Below, piece by piece: positions 5,551-8,200 of a stretch of DNA of 8,200 nt (the first letter of the stretch is position 1; every line of letters begins with the position of its first letter). A program made the translations under genes and the position numbers. Origin of the DNA: Syntrophaceae bacterium (GTDB taxonomy: Bacteria; Desulfobacterota; DTXE01); contig DTXE01000134.1 in the NCBI GenBank assembly GCA_012962595.1, positions 1 through 8,200 on the forward strand, in the 5' to 3' direction. The notes under the pieces were generated by a model. It was not told the DNA's origin, ran no database searches, and was given only the letters and a program-made list of their open reading frames with translations.

Positions 5551-8200
5551 AGAAATATTGTAGCAATTTAATGACTACTTGGCTCCGTTCCCCACCCACA
5601 AGGGTAGTTTCCGTAGCATACTCATACCCCAATCTTAAATGGGTAGACTCTCTCAAGCTCAATGTGCCATTAACACTTGCTGCATAAATAAACATCTCTC
5701 GGGCCGTATCCCTAGAGACGGATTGTGAAATTTCATAACTAAACGGGGTAAAGGGGGTGTGAGCCAAGTAAAGTATTGAAGAATGGGTGTGAGAATCTTC
5801 TATCATAGGAATTTCTCTAATGAACTCTTGATCAGCATATGAAAAACGGGAGTTGGTATAGTTATAGGCTAGAGAGAGATAGGGTTTTGATAGGGGGATG
5901 TATCCTATTTCAGCCGAGAATATACGGTGTTTCCCAAAGTCTGAGATGCCCGAAGTACGGTATTGACCGAAGGAATAGTCCCCTTTTAAGAAAAGTTTCT
6001 TAACAGGGTTATACCTCGCAGAAAGATTGTACTCATCAAAAAATGCACCCTTATCTGCAGCCTCAACAGGATCAATCCACAGCTTATACCTTTCCCCACT
6101 CAGTGCTATCTCTGCCTTCTCAGAGTATTTGTATTGTAAGCTTAGTCCGTGATTGAACCTATTCTCCTTGTTAGAATTTAGGCCCAGTTTGAGATTTGCC
6201 CTCAATTGATTTCTTAAGTTGGTATCAAGCATTATGTAAGCAGCTAAAGCCTCTCGGCTAACACCCCCCTCTTTCCACCTAATCTCAAATGGTTCTACAC
6301 CCAATTTAATAAATGTCTGATCGTGGTGTGGTGGATGAAGGCGAAGGTGGGCCGGATGGGAGATGATGTAGGCACCCATTGGTAAATTCAGATAATTGGT
6401 TCCAAGCGTCACTACTGGGAAATAAAACTCCTTTATTTCTTTGAGGACATCACAAATGTCCTCCTTTTTGCCTCCCCGTGCCACATAATCACGGTATAAA
6501 GATAGAGAATCTCGCCATTTACCTTGTAGATATTGGACATATGCTAAATCAGCTATCGGTGCCACTTGGGTGGGGTCTCTTTCTATCATCTCTTTTAAAG
6601 TGGCCGATGCTAAGGCATACTCCTTCTGTTGGAAGTGAAGTCTTACCTTAAGCCATTTGGCCCCTATATTCTCTGGATCTTCTATAAGTACAGTGTCTAT
6701 AAGATACTTAGCCTTGTTAAAATGTCCATTTTCCATGAGTGCTTCGGCTAGATCTACCTTTATTGTGAGGTCATCTGGGTATTGCACCACAAGTTTTTCA
6801 TAAAGGATGGCAGCCTTTTTATAATCTCTAAGTCTTAGATATGCCCTTGCCCTAATTATCTCCTTCCGCCTTTCTATATCGACATGTTCACCTGGTCTCC
6901 TTGTACCTTCCTCTATAATCTTTAGTGACCTTTTATACTCAATTTTTGCCTTTTCCTTGCTCCCTAAGGACCCGTATATCTCACCAAGCTCAAAGTGTGC
7001 CTCAAAGTCCTCATCACATATCCTTACATATTTCCTCAGGTAATGGAGGGCTAGGTCTTTTTTACCTTGATATAGATATATCTCGCCCAGCCTTTTCAAA
7101 AATTGGGGTTTACCCCGATCACTTATAATTAATTTCTCTAAATAAGGAATGGCCTCTCTTCCTCTATTAAGCCAGATCAACCTTTCGGCTACCATTTCTG
7201 CCAATTTTAGGTCATCTGGTTGCTTCTCATATAAAAATTGGTATTCTTTCAAAGACTCTTCTACCTTGCCTGCATAATCGTAAACCTTTGCTAACTCCTG
7301 TCTTAATGCCAGATCCCCTGGTCTTTCCTTTAAAAGTTGATCATAGATACCGATGGCATTCTGGAAAAGATTATGGGCCACGTATTCTCGGGCGAGCTCC
7401 CTTGGTAAATCCATGTTTTCTGGCTCTAACCCTGTAAGCTCCTTTAATTTCTCAAGGGCCATCTTTGGCCGGTTATCAAAGCGATAGTATCGGAGGAGAT
7501 TTTTCTTATACTCAATTCTTCTGGGAAACATATCCTCTAGCATTTCTGTGTAATGGATGGCCTTTTTTATATTCTCAGCCTCCAAATACATCCTTACTAG
7601 ATTTTTCATTATCTCTGCCCGGTTATTAGTGATATTGAGAAGTCGCTCATAGACATTAGCGGCCTTATCGGGCATATTCAACCAGCTATATACTTGAGAT
7701 AATCTCCTTATGGCATCCACATCCCTGGGGCATAAATCCAGAACATTCGCCAGGACTAAGGCGGCCTCTTTTAGTTTATTATCCTGGATATAGTACTCTG
7801 CTAATTCCTTGGCCCAGGCAACCTTCTCATCTTTTGTCCCCATCCCCATCAACCTCTCCATAACATGGATGACGAGATCCATCCTATCTATCTGAAGGTA
7901 GTAGTTTGCAAGCATGGATAGAACCTGTTTATCCTGGGTCTTATTTCTAAGGCCAGTTAAGTATGATTCGATGTCCCTATTTTCAATTCTGAAAACCACC
8001 AGTGTATCGGGGAGAACCCTGGTATATTCTTTTTTATATGGAAATACATTTAAGAGGGTTCTGTGTAAAGCCAGAGCCTCGCTAAACATGCCATTTCTCA
8101 CATAGAGCTTCATTAAGGTATACACATCTGAAAGGGGATAGGCCTTTCGGCGAAGGACATCCTCCATGAGAGCTGTAGCTTTCCTCATATCACCTCTCGC
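5549..8200 (-). CDS. pelB: PelB-like TPR/beta-barrel outer-membrane exporter (5' partial)
   Basis: In known systems PelB exports Pel: a periplasmic TPR superhelix binds PelA and guides polymer to a C-terminal beta-barrel pore. Numbered from Met 8188: roughly 34-residue TPR helix pairs fill about 1-580 (for example LRQELAKVYDYAGKVEESLKEY and FEAHFELGEIYGSLGSKEKA). From about 590 to 879 the protein alternates polar and hydrophobic residues in short strands (NHGLSLQYKYSEKAEIAL, KPYLSLAYNYTNS, HLRLGYEYATE) and ends in Phe (LLQYF), as outer-membrane barrels do. Pseudomonas PelB is about 1190 residues. The frame is open to the right edge. Although ATG 8188 has an AGAGGTGAT sequence before it, the preceding codons read ARGD and continue a TPR helix (ARGDMRKATALMEDVL), and no signal peptide or anchor follows that Met. 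The true start is therefore probably outside the window. The stop is 12 bases from the pelD ATG. It could instead be a non-orthologous TPR porin doing the PelB job. Confidence 0.85.
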   Translation of the reverse strand, partial: ARGDMRKATALMEDVLRRKAYPLSDVYTLMKLYVRNGMFSEALALHRTLLNVFPYKKEYTRVLPDTLVVFRIENRDIESYLTGLRNKTQDKQVLSMLANYYLQIDRMDLVIHVMERLMGMGTKDEKVAWAKELAEYYIQDNKLKEAALVLANVLDLCPRDVDAIRRLSQVYSWLNMPDKAANVYERLLNITNNRAEIMKNLVRMYLEAENIKKAIHYTEMLEDMFPRRIEYKKNLLRYYRFDNRPKMALEKLKELTGLEPENMDLPRELAREYVAHNLFQNAIGIYDQLLKERPGDLALRQELAKVYDYAGKVEESLKEYQFLYEKQPDDLKLAEMVAERLIWLNRGREAIPYLEKLIISDRGKPQFLKRLGEIYLYQGKKDLALHYLRKYVRICDEDFEAHFELGEIYGSLGSKEKAKIEYKRSLKIIEEGTRRPGEHVDIERRKEIIRARAYLRLRDYKKAAILYEKLVVQYPDDLTIKVDLAEALMENGHFNKAKYLIDTVLIEDPENIGAKWLKVRLHFQQKEYALASATLKEMIERDPTQVAPIADLAYVQYLQGKWRDSLSLYRDYVARGGKKEDICDVLKEIKEFYFPVVTLGTNYLNLPMGAYIISHPAHLRLHPPHHDQTFIKLGVEPFEIRWKEGGVSREALAAYIMLDTNLRNQLRANLKLGLNSNKENRFNHGLSLQYKYSEKAEIALSGERYKLWIDPVEAADKGAFFDEYNLSARYNPVKKLFLKGDYSFGQYRTSGISDFGKHRIFSAEIGYIPLSKPYLSLAYNYTNSRFSYADQEFIREIPMIEDSHTHSSILYLAHTPFTPFSYEISQSVSRDTAREMFIYAASVNGTLSLRESTHLRLGYEYATETTLVGGERSQVVIKLLQYF

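Noticed and set aside
1..8200. CRISPR array, tRNA/rRNA, insertion sequence or attachment site
   Set aside because: No regularly spaced direct repeats, RNA gene signatures, transposase motifs or terminal inverted repeats were seen; the coding is almost continuous.

Overview
All genes in this window read on the minus strand, right to left. The first five form a tightly packed operon for the Pel exopolysaccharide, a cationic GalN/GalNAc-type biofilm matrix polymer in the systems studied. In transcription order they are: a TPR and beta-barrel outer-membrane exporter of PelB type (5' end off the right edge), PelD (membrane, GAF and degenerate GGDEF c-di-GMP receptor), PelE (membrane, HEAT-like and TPR repeats), PelF (GT4-type glycosyltransferase) and PelG (about 12 membrane spans, MATE/flippase-like). 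Junctions are an overlap or a gap of a few bases, so the genes are probably co-transcribed and translationally coupled.

Layout: 8200-5549 pelB-like (partial); 5536-4205 pelD; 4224-3178 pelE; 3191-1698 pelF; 1695-319 pelG; 318-236 short intergenic gap; 235-1 start of a separate exported protein that runs off the left edge. There is no room for pelC between the pelB-like gene and pelD. The pelA deacetylase/hydrolase, if present, must lie beyond the right edge.

How the genes work together (family knowledge plus inference): PelD, PelE and PelG would form the inner-membrane complex with cytoplasmic PelF, which polymerises the sugar. c-di-GMP binding to PelD would switch synthesis on. The PelB-like protein would guide polymer through its periplasmic TPR superhelix and out through its C-terminal barrel. 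PelD keeps an RxxD c-di-GMP site but has lost the GGDEF catalytic signature.

The organism is a diderm (Gram-negative) bacterium, because the cluster encodes an outer-membrane barrel. By eye the DNA is moderately AT-rich, and the pel genes lean towards AGA/AGG arginine and ATA isoleucine codons. That is compatible with deltaproteobacterial or deep-branching, possibly thermophilic, lineages, but the sequence does not fix a taxon. The leftmost gene uses different codons and resembles secreted beta-rich proteins I associate with Bacteroidota, so it may have a separate history. I do not see a wholly new system; the interest lies in the variant architecture of a known one.
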